This document shows positions 10,748 through 19,529 of a DNA stretch of 64,000 nt, one piece after another. The stretch covers positions 26,973,253 through 27,037,252 of the forward strand of contig OX377203.1 in NCBI GenBank assembly GCA_947396885.1. The letters are read 5' to 3'. Each line of letters opens with the position of its first letter. Position 1 is the stretch's first letter. Position numbers and translations under genes: made by a program. The notes beneath the pieces were generated by a model. That model saw nothing but the letters and a program-made list of their open reading frames with translations, made no database searches and had not been told where the DNA came from. Source of the DNA: Heligmosomoides polygyrus polygyrus. Lineage: Eukaryota > Nematoda > Chromadorea > Rhabditida > Heligmosomidae.

Positions 10748-11113
10748 TTAATTGCCCGCGATACACCACCCATCAAGCACAAACTCTTCAACCAGATCTC
10801 TATGGCGCTCGTAGGCAGAACCACTCTCACGGATCTTCTTGAGTCCTGAAATTACTATGCTGCGTGAGCGCTTTTCAGCTTCAGCTGCTTCGGAAAACTC
10901 CATAGGAATCTTCTCAGAGGCAACAGCGAGCATCTGCGCAATTACAGGATCGCTGCTCCGCTCTGCAATGCACTTCATATGATCTTGAAGCGTCACCTGA
11001 CGCAGCGTTTCAATGCACATGTCAGTAGAGGGGTTTGTTGAAGAAGATGTCGTAGCTTCAAGCACGTTCTGAGAGCTTCCTGCAATGTTAGATTTGCGTC
11101 CTGACCAAGCCAT
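10748..11113 (-). pseudogene. CR1-like LINE ORF1 fragment
   Basis: This minus-strand frame has 121 codons and starts MAWSGRKSN. The segment AEAEKRSRSIVISGLKKI near its C-terminus is the pattern of ORF1 nucleic-acid-binding proteins in these LINEs ('EKRSRSIVISGL'). It lies directly upstream of the endonuclease, as expected. It ends early: a normal ORF1 continues with an RRM-like region. A 35-bp direct duplication (10711-10772) sits at its 3' end. Confidence 0.55.
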
Positions 11114-11130
11114 ATTGCGTTACTTGATCT

Positions 11131-11954
11131 GCTAAACCTTGTCGATAATGCCTCACTACCTGAAAAGAATCGAAAAAGTGGAAGAGAAAAGGTTAGGTCA
11201 ACAAATTAGAAATATACAGAAACGAATGAGCAACAAAATGGGGAGTTATGCAAGGTAGTTCAAATTCAAACAAACGGAAGCGGAAAAAATACTGCGTATC
11301 AGAGCACAACGAGAGTCAAGAAAACGCCGCTACCCAAGAAGGGCGCAGGTGTGAGAATGGATTACTAGACATTAAGATGAGAGGAAGCATACACAAACAA
11401 CATTTCGTGAAACGATTCTTGAGGAACATATAAAGAAAACCTAGAGGAATAACGGTACCTCTTTTCCAAAAAGTCGTGGAAGTCCATAACCTTCTCTCTA
11501 GAGACTTCACCGCAGAATGGAATTTCACTTCGAGTGGATGTTGAAGGGATAGTAGCGTGACTAAATCATGCAGCCTTATCCCAAACCTCTCTTAAAAAGC
11601 TATTCTGAACACCTGGTAGCATGGTGATCCCATGTTTACAGTGGCAATCGAATACCGTCGTTTCATGCTCTACTTAATATCGGCCTAACATACAATGGTG
11701 GCAAAATATTTACGGACACCTACCTCTGCGGCATTGTTCGATCGCAACTTTAGAACCAAGGAATCCAGAAGAAGTGAGCAGTGTTTAGAATCTTCTGTAT
11801 TTTCTCTAAAACACACAACTAAATATTGTCTTGACAACACTAAACTTAAAGAAAAATTCGAGTGAAAGGAAAGTGGGCACGAGGTATTGAATGGGAATCT
11901 CCTCCTCAAAATCACACAGTGTTGCAAGATCATCAAATCGGATAACTGATTACT
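11131..11954. other. No gene recognised
   Basis: This is AT-rich sequence with only short frames on either strand, and none has recognisable motifs. A few A-rich stretches occur at 11160-11300. Confidence 0.4.
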
Positions 11955-12445
11955 ACTCAATTGGGTAGCCTTTGTTCTTGATCACAGCCTGACATCGGTT
12001 CCGCATTGAGTCGACCAACTTCATGCGCCGCTGGGATAGCATCCAAACCCACGCCTTCTTGATGGCTGTTTTCAATTCATCTAGACTATTCGGTCTTAAC
12101 CACTTTGTCCACGTCGTTCCAAAGGTGAAGATTCATCACATTTGTCAATATGCCCGCGTACAGGTGTTGGTACGCAGTTCGAGAATTCGATGTATTGACC
12201 CCGGCCCGCATCTGCTCATTGCCGCCCATGCCATAACCGAACCTATGCTCCCTCCTTTGACAGTGTTTTGTGCAGTTGGGGTTAAATTCCTCAATGATAC
12301 GTCGACTACATAGCATACCCGTCAGACCCGAGCCTGTTGAACTCCGATTCGTCTGTAAATAGCACCTTTCCCAATCTTTGGCCTCTCAGTCCAGATGTTC
12401 TCTTGCGAATCTGATGCGTGCTATTTGATGCAACCAACGGCTTAA
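11955..12445 (-). pseudogene. Tc1-like transposase fragment
   Basis: Read on minus, sequence near 12390-12330 gives 'VLFTDESEFNRLGSDG', the region around the first catalytic-core motif of Tc1 transposases (normally FSDES.F). It is followed by remnants of the 'GGGSVMVWG' segment. The C-terminus reads SQRRMKLVDSMRNRCQAVI before a stop near 11955. Frames shift several times. The N-terminal DNA-binding half is absent, and no terminal repeats were found. Confidence 0.75.
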
Positions 12446-12546
12446 AGGAGCTTGACAACCAACAATATAATCACCGCTAGTGTCGACAAATGGAGGCGTG
12501 GAATCCTGCACTCAAAACGTGACGCAAGAAAAATTTTAGCATGATA

Positions 12547-12840
12547 CTAGGTAACCTTAATTGCACTGAAAATCTCCGTTGCCTTCCAGTCACAAGATAT
12601 TTGTCTGAGGTTTAGGGAAACCTTTTGCTCAGAAATGCAACAACAAGGCAGACCGTTCTTCTTAGTTTGAGCTATCACTGCATCGGATAGGTCTTCCGGG
12701 CTCAACAAGGCATCGGAGGGAATGCTGTCATCACAAGGGCTTCCACATTTTCTTGTCAAGCGAGGAACTTTTAGTGGAGTAGATCGACAAAAGCGAGAGC
12801 AAGCGCAAATGGCACAAACTGTTGAGTTATAAGAAGTGTT
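12547..12840 (-). CDS. Cysteine-rich ORF, unidentified (possible Helitron piece)
   Basis: The minus frame is open for 97 codons from the stop at 12841-12843. Its N-terminal part has closely spaced cysteines (VCAICACSRFC, later RKCGSPC and LPCCC). A middle segment reads SDALLSPEDLSDAVIAQTKKNGLP. The pattern recalls the cysteine-rich N-terminal domain of some nematode Helitron-type proteins, but I am not certain. There is no ATG near the start, so it is probably a fragment. Confidence 0.25.
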   Translation of the reverse strand, partial: NTSYNSTVCAICACSRFCRSTPLKVPRLTRKCGSPCDDSIPSDALLSPEDLSDAVIAQTKKNGLPCCCISEQKVSLNLRQISCDWKATEIFSAIKVT

Positions 12841-13044
12841 CTATTAGATTTCGGGCTTAGATTCATGAATTCCTAACTTGACTTAGAAAACGCTTCTTCA
12901 CAAAAGAAAAAGCGTTTTGCTTACTACATCTTTGACATTCCCAAAGGTCGCAACTGCCGGGAAAAGTACGCAGTTTTGCGTCATGGCGGGTCCGCGGCAC
13001 CCGCAAGACTGCTGCCGGCCTTACAAAGGAAGAATACTTGGTGA

Positions 13045-13140
13045 CCATGATTCGACGCTGATTCCAAATATGTGTACCGTTTCTTCTGTGCGCATCTGCG
13101 AACGGAGTTATGGGCGATTTTCAGCATGGCTCCAGTTCAA
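13045..13140 (+). repeat. Dispersed repeat, inverted partner at 17690-17770
   Basis: CGCTGATTCCAAATATGTG followed by a C/T-rich stretch and GCGCATCTG recurs in reverse orientation at 17690-17770 with about 85 per cent identity by eye. The two copies bracket the DNA transposon region, but they do not sit at equal distances from its ends. Confidence 0.6.
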
Positions 13141-13157
13141 GTAGGACGAAAACCGCG

Positions 13158-13305
13158 CTGCTGGCCGAGTAGTGGTGGCGCAGAGGGTAGAGGAGCGGCG
13201 TGGTGAGACGGGGTGATTTATGGTTCGACTCCTCTGTGGTGCAGGATTTCTGCACTTCCTAAAAACGACCTGCCACGATCAACCAGTGCTCTCTATGACA
13301 AATGG
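13158..13305 (+). repeat. Left terminal inverted repeat with tRNA-like promoter motifs
   Basis: The A box-like stretch TGGCGCAGAGGGTAGAGG lies at 13175-13192. The B box at 13222-13232 reads GGTTCGACTCC, a perfect match to the consensus GGTTCGANTCC. The spacing of about 35 bases is that of a tRNA. The arm continues to ACTTCCTAAAAACGACC and TGCTCTC. Confidence 0.65.
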
Positions 13306-13747
13306 AGAAGTTTGGGCAAAATCAGTTACCATGATGCCACCACCAAAACTTACAGGTGCCTTGCCTTGAATAATCCCTTGGGCGATTTTTTTGCGACACA
13401 CGAGGTTGGTAAGGACATCAAACTTTGCTCTTGGTTGATGGCTGGAAGCCATTCAAGGATCACAAAGCCATTTCATCAGTTTTTGTAGATCCCACTACAG
13501 AGAAAGTGATGAACATTCCGGCAGGAACAACATCACAAATACAACCACATTTACATTTCTCCTTACCATTCAAAAGCATGTACAAACGTTTCACCTCTCA
13601 TGTACTGACACACGGTATAAAGTTCTCATTTCACTCCCGCAACTCAATTCTTCGAACTGTATCGCTGATTTACACTCAATTTTCTGCCCCAAGATTCAGA
13701 GCTGTTCTCACGTATTTATGGTACGCTTCAGGATACCTGCACAGTCA

Positions 13748-13765
13748 CCCTGCGACGTTTGATAC
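13748..13765 (+). repeat. Target site duplication of RTE copy A2, left copy
   Basis: CCCTGCGACGTTTGATAC is repeated exactly at 16416-16433. The two 18-bp copies bracket the LINE and define its ends. Confidence 0.95.
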
Positions 13766-13829
13766 TTCTTCTTCTTCTTCAGCGTTTGTCCCGCATCGTA
13801 GCGGAGTCCGCTATTCTGGTGTTATGACG

Positions 13830-15376
13830 TCATCTTTCCCGATCCAGCGCTAGATCAGGGTAAACACCAGTAATCTTCAAGTCCGCATGTAATGTATCTA
13901 ACCAGCTCTGCCTCGGGCGCCCTCTAGGCCGCTCTCCTATTACCTCGAAGTTAAGGCCTATCTTGCGGACGCTGTCCTCCCTTCCACGCAGAACGTGGCC
14001 GTACCATCGCAAATGAGCTTCGCGCATCTTGTCCGCTATCGGCTCGAGACCGAACTTCTGCCGAATGACATCGTTTCGGGTGCGGTCCATGCGCGTGACT
14101 CCTGTCGTCCAGCGCAGCATCTTCGTCTCCATGACGCTGAGGCGCGCTTCAACTTCCTTGGTCGCAGGCCAACACTCAGCGCCGTACATCGCTACTGGCC
14201 GGATGACTGCCCTGTAGATCTTTGACTTAAAGCGCTCCGGTATCTTCCTATCGCAGAGCACCCCAGTCAACGAGTGCCACTTGGACCAAGCTGCACTCAT
14301 GCGTGAATTCACTTCAATCATCAGTTTGCCGTCAGACGTGACTGCTGATCCCAGGTACGTAGCTTCTCTATCAGGAGGCACCGGCTTCTGTTTCTCGCGA
14401 TGCTTCTCTATCAGGAGGCGGGCGGCGTGTATGGCATCAACGGTGCCACAGCCAGCCACGAAGCCGCATTGATTGCTCGAAAGCTGGACGATGTCACGAA
14501 TTCGTCCGTCGATAATTCGCTCAAAGATCTTCATGCTGTGCGAAAGCAAACGAATTGGACGGTAGTTGGAGCAGTCTGCAGGACTGCCCTTCTTCTTCCA
14601 AATCGGAGTCGTCGTACTTTGGCGCCAACACTCAGGCACTTTTTCTCCGCCACAACCTGATTAAAGAACTTCGCCAACCACTCAGCAGGGTACCAAAACC
14701 TCGAATTCCACAGTTCTGCTGCCACGTCGTCGGGAGCTGTCGCTTTGCCTGGCCTCATCTTCTTCAAAGCCGCAATCTCCTCCTTCAATCTCCTCCAAGG
14801 TGATCTTCTGAACGGGGCCGTGTGGGTTGGAGCCGATGAGGGAATGGCTGGATGAGGAAATTCTACTGTAGAGATTTCCTCGCGCCATCGCTTCAATGCC
14901 TTCTTGCGGCCCATAAGAAGAAGGCCGTTCTCATCATTGCTGCCGAAGAACTTCTCGATGTCCTCGGTCTGGCGATGGCGATTCTTTGCGAGTCGGTACA
15001 GATACTGCTCACCATCGCGCGACTCGAGCTTCTCGTTGACATCTCTATAATGAGTGGCATTTGCAACAGCCACGGCCTTCTTTACAGCTTTCCTCGCTTC
15101 TTGGTAATTCCGCCAGTTATCGGCTGTATTTTCGCCAAGAATCGTGTGAAAGAGCGTCTTCTTCTCTCGAACTTTGGCTTTCACGTCGTCCAGGCTTCGT
15201 GATGCCGTCGTACAGGCTTCGTGATGCCGAGCTCCAACCGTGCAGCGTGACGAATCGTGTCGGTCGCCTTCTCCCAAGTTTCTTCGACCGTCGTTACTGT
15301 CGGTAACCGCAAGCGAGAAATCACAGCTGCTTCCTTCTCTTTCATTCGCCACCACTTGATTCTTGGTGCACCGCAT
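13830..15376 (-). pseudogene. RTE reverse transcriptase region with core deletion
   Basis: Two overlapping minus frames are present. 15376-14531 carries the linker and RT start (MRPGKATAPDDVAAELW). 14639-13830 carries KKGSPADCSNYRPIRLLS and QCGFVAGCGTVDAIHAARLL, then jumps straight to YLGSAVTSDGKL and the C-terminal zinc-finger-like region (LRWYGHVLRG, RPRGRPRQSW). About 170 residues containing both catalytic motifs are missing. At the junction CTTCTCTATCAGGAGGC occurs twice, 42 bases apart, so the deletion probably involved repeat-mediated slippage. Confidence 0.9.
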
Positions 15377-16338
15377 CGCTCGACCTGCTTCAGCCTTGGA
15401 GGGGCAATCTTCAAAGTACAGATCAGCGGTCGATGCTGTGGGGCAACCGTCTCATACGGCACGACCTTCGCGTCTGTGGCAAGACCTCGATCTCGATCCT
15501 TCACAAGGACAAGGTCTATCTGAGTCCTGGTGTTTCCGCTATAGAATGAGATGAGGTGGGAATCGCGTTTGCGAAATACGGTGTTCACTATGGTGAGGTT
15601 GTGCGATTCCGCATATTCAAGGATACGCTCACCATCTGCGTTACGCGACCCGTAACCGAACCCACCGTGACAGCTGTACCCGCCGACGTTCCCGTTAAGG
15701 TCACCAGCGACTATGATGACATCTTTTAAAAGTGCCTCTGCTGTCTTCTCATCAAGCAGGCTCCAAAATTCTTCCTTGGCTTGATCCGAGCAGGCAGTCT
15801 GCGGAGCATACGCAGAGAAGAAGTGATAGAGTCGCTCCTTCGCGGCGACAACGATCTTAATCAGTCGATCGTCAAAGCGCTCGACGCTTACAATCGAGTC
15901 ACGAAATCGTTCGAAGACGATTACTCCGACACCACTGGTGGTCCTGGGACTTCCACATAGAACGGCCTTGAAGCCTCGTCCTATGTCCCTTGACTTGCGG
16001 CAGGGCCACCTCGTCTCCTGCACCGCACAGAAATCAACTCTTCTACGCTCCAGTGCTTCAACCCACTCGCACGAGCGGCCCGTCAACTTACACACATTCA
16101 GCGTAGCCACGCGGGTCCTGCTCACGTTACGGGACTTTCGGACTAACTCAGTTGCCCCCCGATGCCGTGCTCGCATCAGGGACCCTCGCATACTTTTCAC
16201 ACTCGCCGGGCTTTGCGAGTGCGCGTCGGCTCCCGAGGACGCCGTAGCACTATCTCGATAAACGTGAACAGTCATACACAATGTGATGTGACAAGGGTCT
16301 TCGTAGGCTGGCCTGTCACAAAGGCCTGTCGCCTGCAA
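15181..16338 (-). pseudogene. RTE apurinic-type endonuclease domain
   Basis: This frame of 385 codons is the longest in the window. The motifs of the exonuclease/endonuclease family are present in order: RVATLNVCKL (asparagine), FCAVQETRW (catalytic glutamate), IVAGDLNGNVGG (Asp/Asn), RTQIDLVLVKD, and APQHRPL (histidine of the SDH motif, with S-D changed to P-Q). This domain nicks the target DNA to prime reverse transcription. Its frame ends at 15181, where the RT part continues in another frame. Alone it could still fold, but it would not support transposition. Confidence 0.9.
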
Positions 16339-16415
16339 TCGAATGTCCGTGATCGGCTTAGCTCGTAGAGCGAACAGTTTCTAGTGGCACCACATGGAGG
16401 AACGGACATCGCCAC

Positions 16416-16433
16416 CCCTGCGACGTTTGATAC
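16416..16433 (+). repeat. Target site duplication of RTE copy A2, right copy
   Basis: This matches 13748-13765 exactly. The transposase frame resumes directly after it. Confidence 0.95.
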
Positions 16434-16696
16434 ACCGATTCAATATTGTTGCTTTACTGATATCGTAGAGCACTGCTCTTACAGCGGCAGCACTGATGTA
16501 TTTTTTATCAGCTGCGGCCATGGCCAACAGCTGTTATGTTTTGAACGTTTCGTAGTGCTATTTCAAAGTTGCTAATGTAATGCATTGTTTGTCTTCTCGC
16601 CATGTTTTTAGCAACTGTTCATGATATGTTGTGTATTCGTGCCCGTATGAAGTTGTTAGTTTGAAGACGAGTCCTTTCTAGTGATCTTTTCCATTG

Positions 16697-16837
16697 CGAT
16701 TTGACATTGAGAGCTTTGATTCGTGGCAGATCTTTTTTTAGGAAGTTCGAAATTCCTGCACCACAGTGGAGTCAAACCATAAGCCACTCCGTCTCACCAC
16801 GCCCCCCTCTACTCCCTGTGCCACCACTGCTCAGCAG
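16697..16837 (-). repeat. Right terminal inverted repeat with tRNA-like promoter motifs
   Basis: The reverse complement aligns with 13158-13305 over about 140 bases. It includes AGTGGTGGCACAGGGAGTAG, a B box with one change (GGTTTGACTCC) and CACTGTGGTGCAGGA. Confidence 0.65.
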
Positions 16838-16854
16838 GCAATGCAGTTTCACCT

Positions 16855-16973
16855 ACTTGAGTTCGATCTCTTGTTATTGGCCCGCTCTGCGTACAACCCT
16901 ACTTGAGTTCGCTCTCTTGTTATCAACCCTACTTGAGTTCGCTCTCTTGTTATTGGCCCGCTCTGCGTTGACC
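16855..16973 (+). repeat. Short tandem repeat, three irregular units
   Basis: Units of the form CTACTTGAGTTCGCTCTCTT + GTTATTGGCCCGCTCTGCG occur three times. The second unit lacks the GGCCCGCTCTGCG part. It lies between the right end of the DNA transposon and the cytochrome b5 retrocopy. Confidence 0.85.
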
Positions 16974-17013
16974 TTGAGGGCAAAGGAACCTGCCATCAAA
17001 ATGGTCCATAACT

Positions 17014-17035
17014 GGTTCAATTACCCAAGTTTGAG
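17014..17035 (+). other. Genomic copy of the SL1 trans-spliced leader
   Basis: These 22 bases match the nematode SL1 exon at 21 positions (C for T at position 5) and include the full TTACCCAAGTTTGAG. They end directly against an ATG. SL1 is added to mRNA in trans and is not encoded next to genes, so its presence here marks reverse-transcribed mRNA. Confidence 0.93.
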
Positions 17036-17465
17036 ATGCCTGAGGAGCTCAGAGAGATATCGATGTCCGAAATGCAGGAGCAGTCAACTGTGAGCTCATG
17101 TTGGATCGTTTTAGACAACAAGGTTTACGTCAGCACATTCCTTAGTGAACATCCCGGAGTTTTTCAAATTATTACGGAACTTGCTAGAAAGGATGCAACT
17201 GCGTCATTTGAAGATGTCGGTCACTCAAAGGATGCCAGGGAGATGACGAACGACTACCTCACTGGCACGCTGAAAGGTGACGCCGCCCACCCCCTCGATG
17301 AAGCCCGCAACTGCAGGAGATGGCAGAGGATCTTCATTATGGAAAAATGTCATTAAATGGAAGGAGATAATTTTATCCCAAACGTGGTTGAATTTTCACA
17401 TCTCAACAACAACTGGAATTATTGTGTTTGTTCTCTACAAGGGGATCATGAAGGGGTTGGCCTAA
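17036..17465 (+). pseudogene. Cytochrome b5 processed retropseudogene with SL1 leader
   Basis: The ATG follows SL1 directly. The frame opens MPEELREISMSEMQEQ, then SCWIVLDNKVY, FLSEHPG (first heme histidine), ARKDATASFEDVGHS (second heme histidine) and REMTNDYLTGTL, in the order of a microsomal cytochrome b5 heme domain. One residue is lost in 'VYDVSTF' (VYVSTF), and the glycine after HPG is replaced. A frameshift near 17305-17315 moves the C-terminal part to another frame. There SQTWLNFHISTTTGIIVFVLY forms the expected tail-anchor helix, with a stop at 17463-17465. There are no introns. The parent protein carries electrons to desaturases and P450s on the ER; this copy is broken. No poly(A) tract survives. 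Confidence 0.9.
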
Positions 17466-17689
17466 TCGGTTTGGTTTTGCTGCCCTTGTCCTCTTCTTGG
17501 AAGGTGATTATGCCTTGAATTTCTAGAGTTGTAACGCTGTTTGGCTATCACTTATAGTTTCTGCTTGTCGAAGCTGAGATGATCTTGTTATTTTTCCGAA
17601 ATACGAGTTAAGTATACATGTATATCATGCGCTTTTGCAGAGGACCACGATGTGGTGGTTTCCTGGAGTTATATTGATTTGGCAATAAA

Positions 17690-17770
17690 GACCTTGCGTT
17701 CACAGATGCGCACAGCAGAAAAGGAACACATATTTGGAATCAGCGTTCGAAGCCGCATCGGGTGGTATAC
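17690..17770 (-). repeat. Inverted partner of the dispersed repeat at 13045-13140
   Basis: The minus strand reads CGCTGATTCCAAATATGTG…GCGCATCTGTGAACG, as in the other copy. An open frame crosses it on plus but shows no known domain. Confidence 0.6.
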
Positions 17771-18257
17771 GTCTCATCTCAAAGTCCTATGGTCACCAAG
17801 TATCCTTCCCTTGTTAGGTCCCTGTGTTCACTGTTGGCTTAAGGCGTGCCTTCTGTTCGTTTTGCTGAAGTTTGATCGAGATAAGCATCGACGGCCGGCC
17901 GGTTCGCGTAGCGCCACTCGGCTGTGCCCGAAAAACTCAGCTACCAAGGAGCCTGTTCACACCATGCAAAGACGGTGGTCATCTGGTGCTTACGGTCCAT
18001 CATCAACTTGCACTTAGCGAATTTTTCCTCTAGGCGATTCTCTAGGAACCCTGCGAAAGGCGATGTTATTCAACTATTCTTACTCCCCTTTTCATTTCCG
18101 AATATTATCATATTAAACTATAATATTTTTCACTGCTCGAGCGAAGAAGCTGCCTGAACACCTAACCAAGGTTCTTCGATCCACAATATACTGGCTAGTC
18201 ACACTGGGTAAGCCTTCCTTTCCTCCTTGGAGTTCATCATTAGAGCCAAACATTCCA

Positions 18258-18420
18258 GCAGGGATTGGCGGGAATGTTCTCAGAAAACTGAAAATAGAAA
18301 ATCGCTTTCGTCAGAAAACAGAAAAGCCAAAAACGCCAGAAAATCAGAAAATAGAACATCTCCGAAATTATCATACGACATAATTTTCCACTCAACCTCC
18401 ATTTTTCCAGTAGCAAATGC
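18258..18420 (+). repeat. Word-biased repeat, CAGAAAA type, copy 1
   Basis: It starts with AGCAGGGATTGGCGGGAA, then GAAAACTGAAAATAGAAAAT, a core GCCAAAAACGCC, and another CAGAAAATCAGAAAATAG tract. The flank CGAAATTATCATACGAC is shared with copy 4 (27841-27990, opposite strand), so it belongs to a longer interspersed element. Confidence 0.75.
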
Positions 18421-18946
18421 TTGAAAATAAGTTATTAACTTGAGATGTAGTCTTGGACCAGTGTTTAACTTGCAAGCGTTTATAAAAATTTCCAGAACAC
18501 ACCAAATTCAATGCAATCAGTAAATTGTACCTCTTGGCTCATATATCCTAGGACTCTCGCCATATGAAGTACGCAACATTACTCATCGGCTCCGTTTCAC
18601 AGATAACGCCCTAACGACAACACCAATAATCGCAGTACTACGAGCGTTTCTGTGAAAATAAACGGTTTGGTTCTTAAAAGGTTGGAGCTAGAGAGGTACA
18701 AAAGTACTGACATGACCAATTTTACCTATCACATCCATATTAAAATTAAGGCTCAGTGATAAAGTAGGTGTAATCGCAAAACAGACAATTCGATAGATTA
18801 ATGGTCCATTAGTAAGAAACCTGCCTTTTAGAGTACCAAACATGATAAGGGCTGATTGACCAACAATTCAATCACTCTGCTTGAGTCTGTAGGCACACTC
18901 TCGCTAGAGCTGTTCTCGGCAAAAAATTGTCGCCCAATCTTCTCCC
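18421..18946. other. No gene recognised
   Basis: AT-rich, without supported frames or repeats that I can identify. Confidence 0.4.
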
Positions 18947-19114
18947 AGGTTGGTTATTTGGGGTGCTGATCACGAGTCTGACATCAGTTTTTCGTTTTAC
19001 GCTGGAGTTTGGGCGAAATCGGTGACCATTACGTTTGTCATCCGTACCTACGTACCTAGCGTAAAACAAAAAACGGAGGTCAGATTCGTGATCAGCACCC
19101 CAAATAACCCCCTG
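18947..19114. repeat. Inverted repeat (MITE-like), about 56-bp arms
   Basis: GGTTATTTGGGGTGCTGATC on the left is mirrored by GATCAGCACCCCAAATAACC on the right, and TTTTCGTTTTACGCT pairs with AGCGTAAAACAAAA. The loop is about 55 bases. A G run (19124-19132) and a T run follow immediately. Confidence 0.8.
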
Positions 19115-19529
19115 GGCAAAGTTTGGGGGGGGGATTGTTTTTTTTCGATCTCTCCTCGTCCTCTGGATCTAGAGCTGGGCAGAGATTCTTTGAATATGAC
19201 TGGCTTCGCCAAAACCTATAATTCTAGTTCGTTCGTTCTCCGAGAAAGCCTTTCCCTGTAGGCGGGTTTGTTTCCGCGTAGCTGAAAGTTTTCAGCTCAA
19301 CTTACGATTGCCCTTTACGGCACCTAGTTACCCCTTAGCAGACGAAAAACGTTGTGTAGTGGCTTGATATTTCAAGGAAGACCAGGAGATTGCCACAGAA
19401 GGTGCTGTCAGCATCCAGCTTTTTTGTGAAAGTGTTTTCTTGAATGAGCAGACACTATAGAGGAGGATCGAGCATATACCCTTTCAATCATATTATTATT
19501 ATTACTCATCATATAGATATCGTACGACA

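Larger units (their letters stand above)
7068..11113 (-). mobile_element. CR1-like LINE, near full length but inactivated
   Basis: Reading on minus, an ORF1-like frame (11113-10748) is followed by an endonuclease start (10613-10431) and reverse transcriptase pieces (about 9500-8300). A C-terminal region reaches to about 7660, and the element ends in the TTTA tail. At about 4 kb this is close to the expected length for the family. Stops and frameshifts occur throughout, so it cannot be autonomous. Three further fragments of the same or close families lie at 33.3, 55.5 and 59.2 kb. Confidence 0.85.
13766..16415 (-). mobile_element. RTE-type LINE, copy A2, recently inserted but internally deleted
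   Basis: The element is 2.65 kb long and sits between perfect 18-bp target duplications (13748-13765, 16416-16433). On minus it encodes an endonuclease (16338-15181), then the RT N-terminal region in a second frame (15376 to about 14531) and the RT C-terminal region in a third (14639-13830). The RT core from motif A through the YADD box is deleted near 14370-14400. The 3' end carries a GAA repeat (CTTCTTCTTCTTCTTC on plus at 13766). It inserted into the transposase of an older DNA element. Confidence 0.95.
13405..16575 (+). pseudogene. DDE-type transposase C-terminal part, split by RTE copy A2
   Basis: The frame from about 13425 reads LLVDGWKPFKDHKAI, then NIPAGTTSQIQP, and later FSAPRFRAVLTYLWYASGYL…HPATFDT, where it is cut at 13765. 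After the LINE it resumes at 16434 with TPIQYCCFTDIVEHC and CGHGQQLLCFERFV, and stops at 16573-16575. The 'LLxDxW…H' and 'IPxGTTxxIQP' motifs match the DDE core of pogo/CENP-B-like nematode transposases ('…PPxTTxxxQPxD'), with the last acidic position lost (IQPHLH). The C-terminal Cys/His stretch looks like a small zinc-binding tail. Only the last third of the protein is present. Confidence 0.65.
13158..16837 (+). mobile_element. DNA transposon with tRNA-like terminal inverted repeats, interrupted by an RTE LINE
   Basis: Two inverted arms of about 140 bp (13158-13305 and 16697-16837) flank a fragment of a DDE-type transposase. Each arm contains a tRNA-like unit with a pol III-type A box and B box. 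Similarity continues past that unit into non-tRNA sequence (ACTTCCTAAAAA, GCCACGA, GCTCTC), which favours true terminal repeats. RTE copy A2 sits inside. Without it the element is about 1.0 kb, so most of the transposase has been deleted. No target duplication is obvious. The alternative is two SINE copies in opposite orientation beside a transposase relic. Confidence 0.55.

Noticed and set aside
12023..12313. Plus-strand ORF as a gene
   Set aside because: It is the shadow of the minus-strand Tc1-like transposase fragment.
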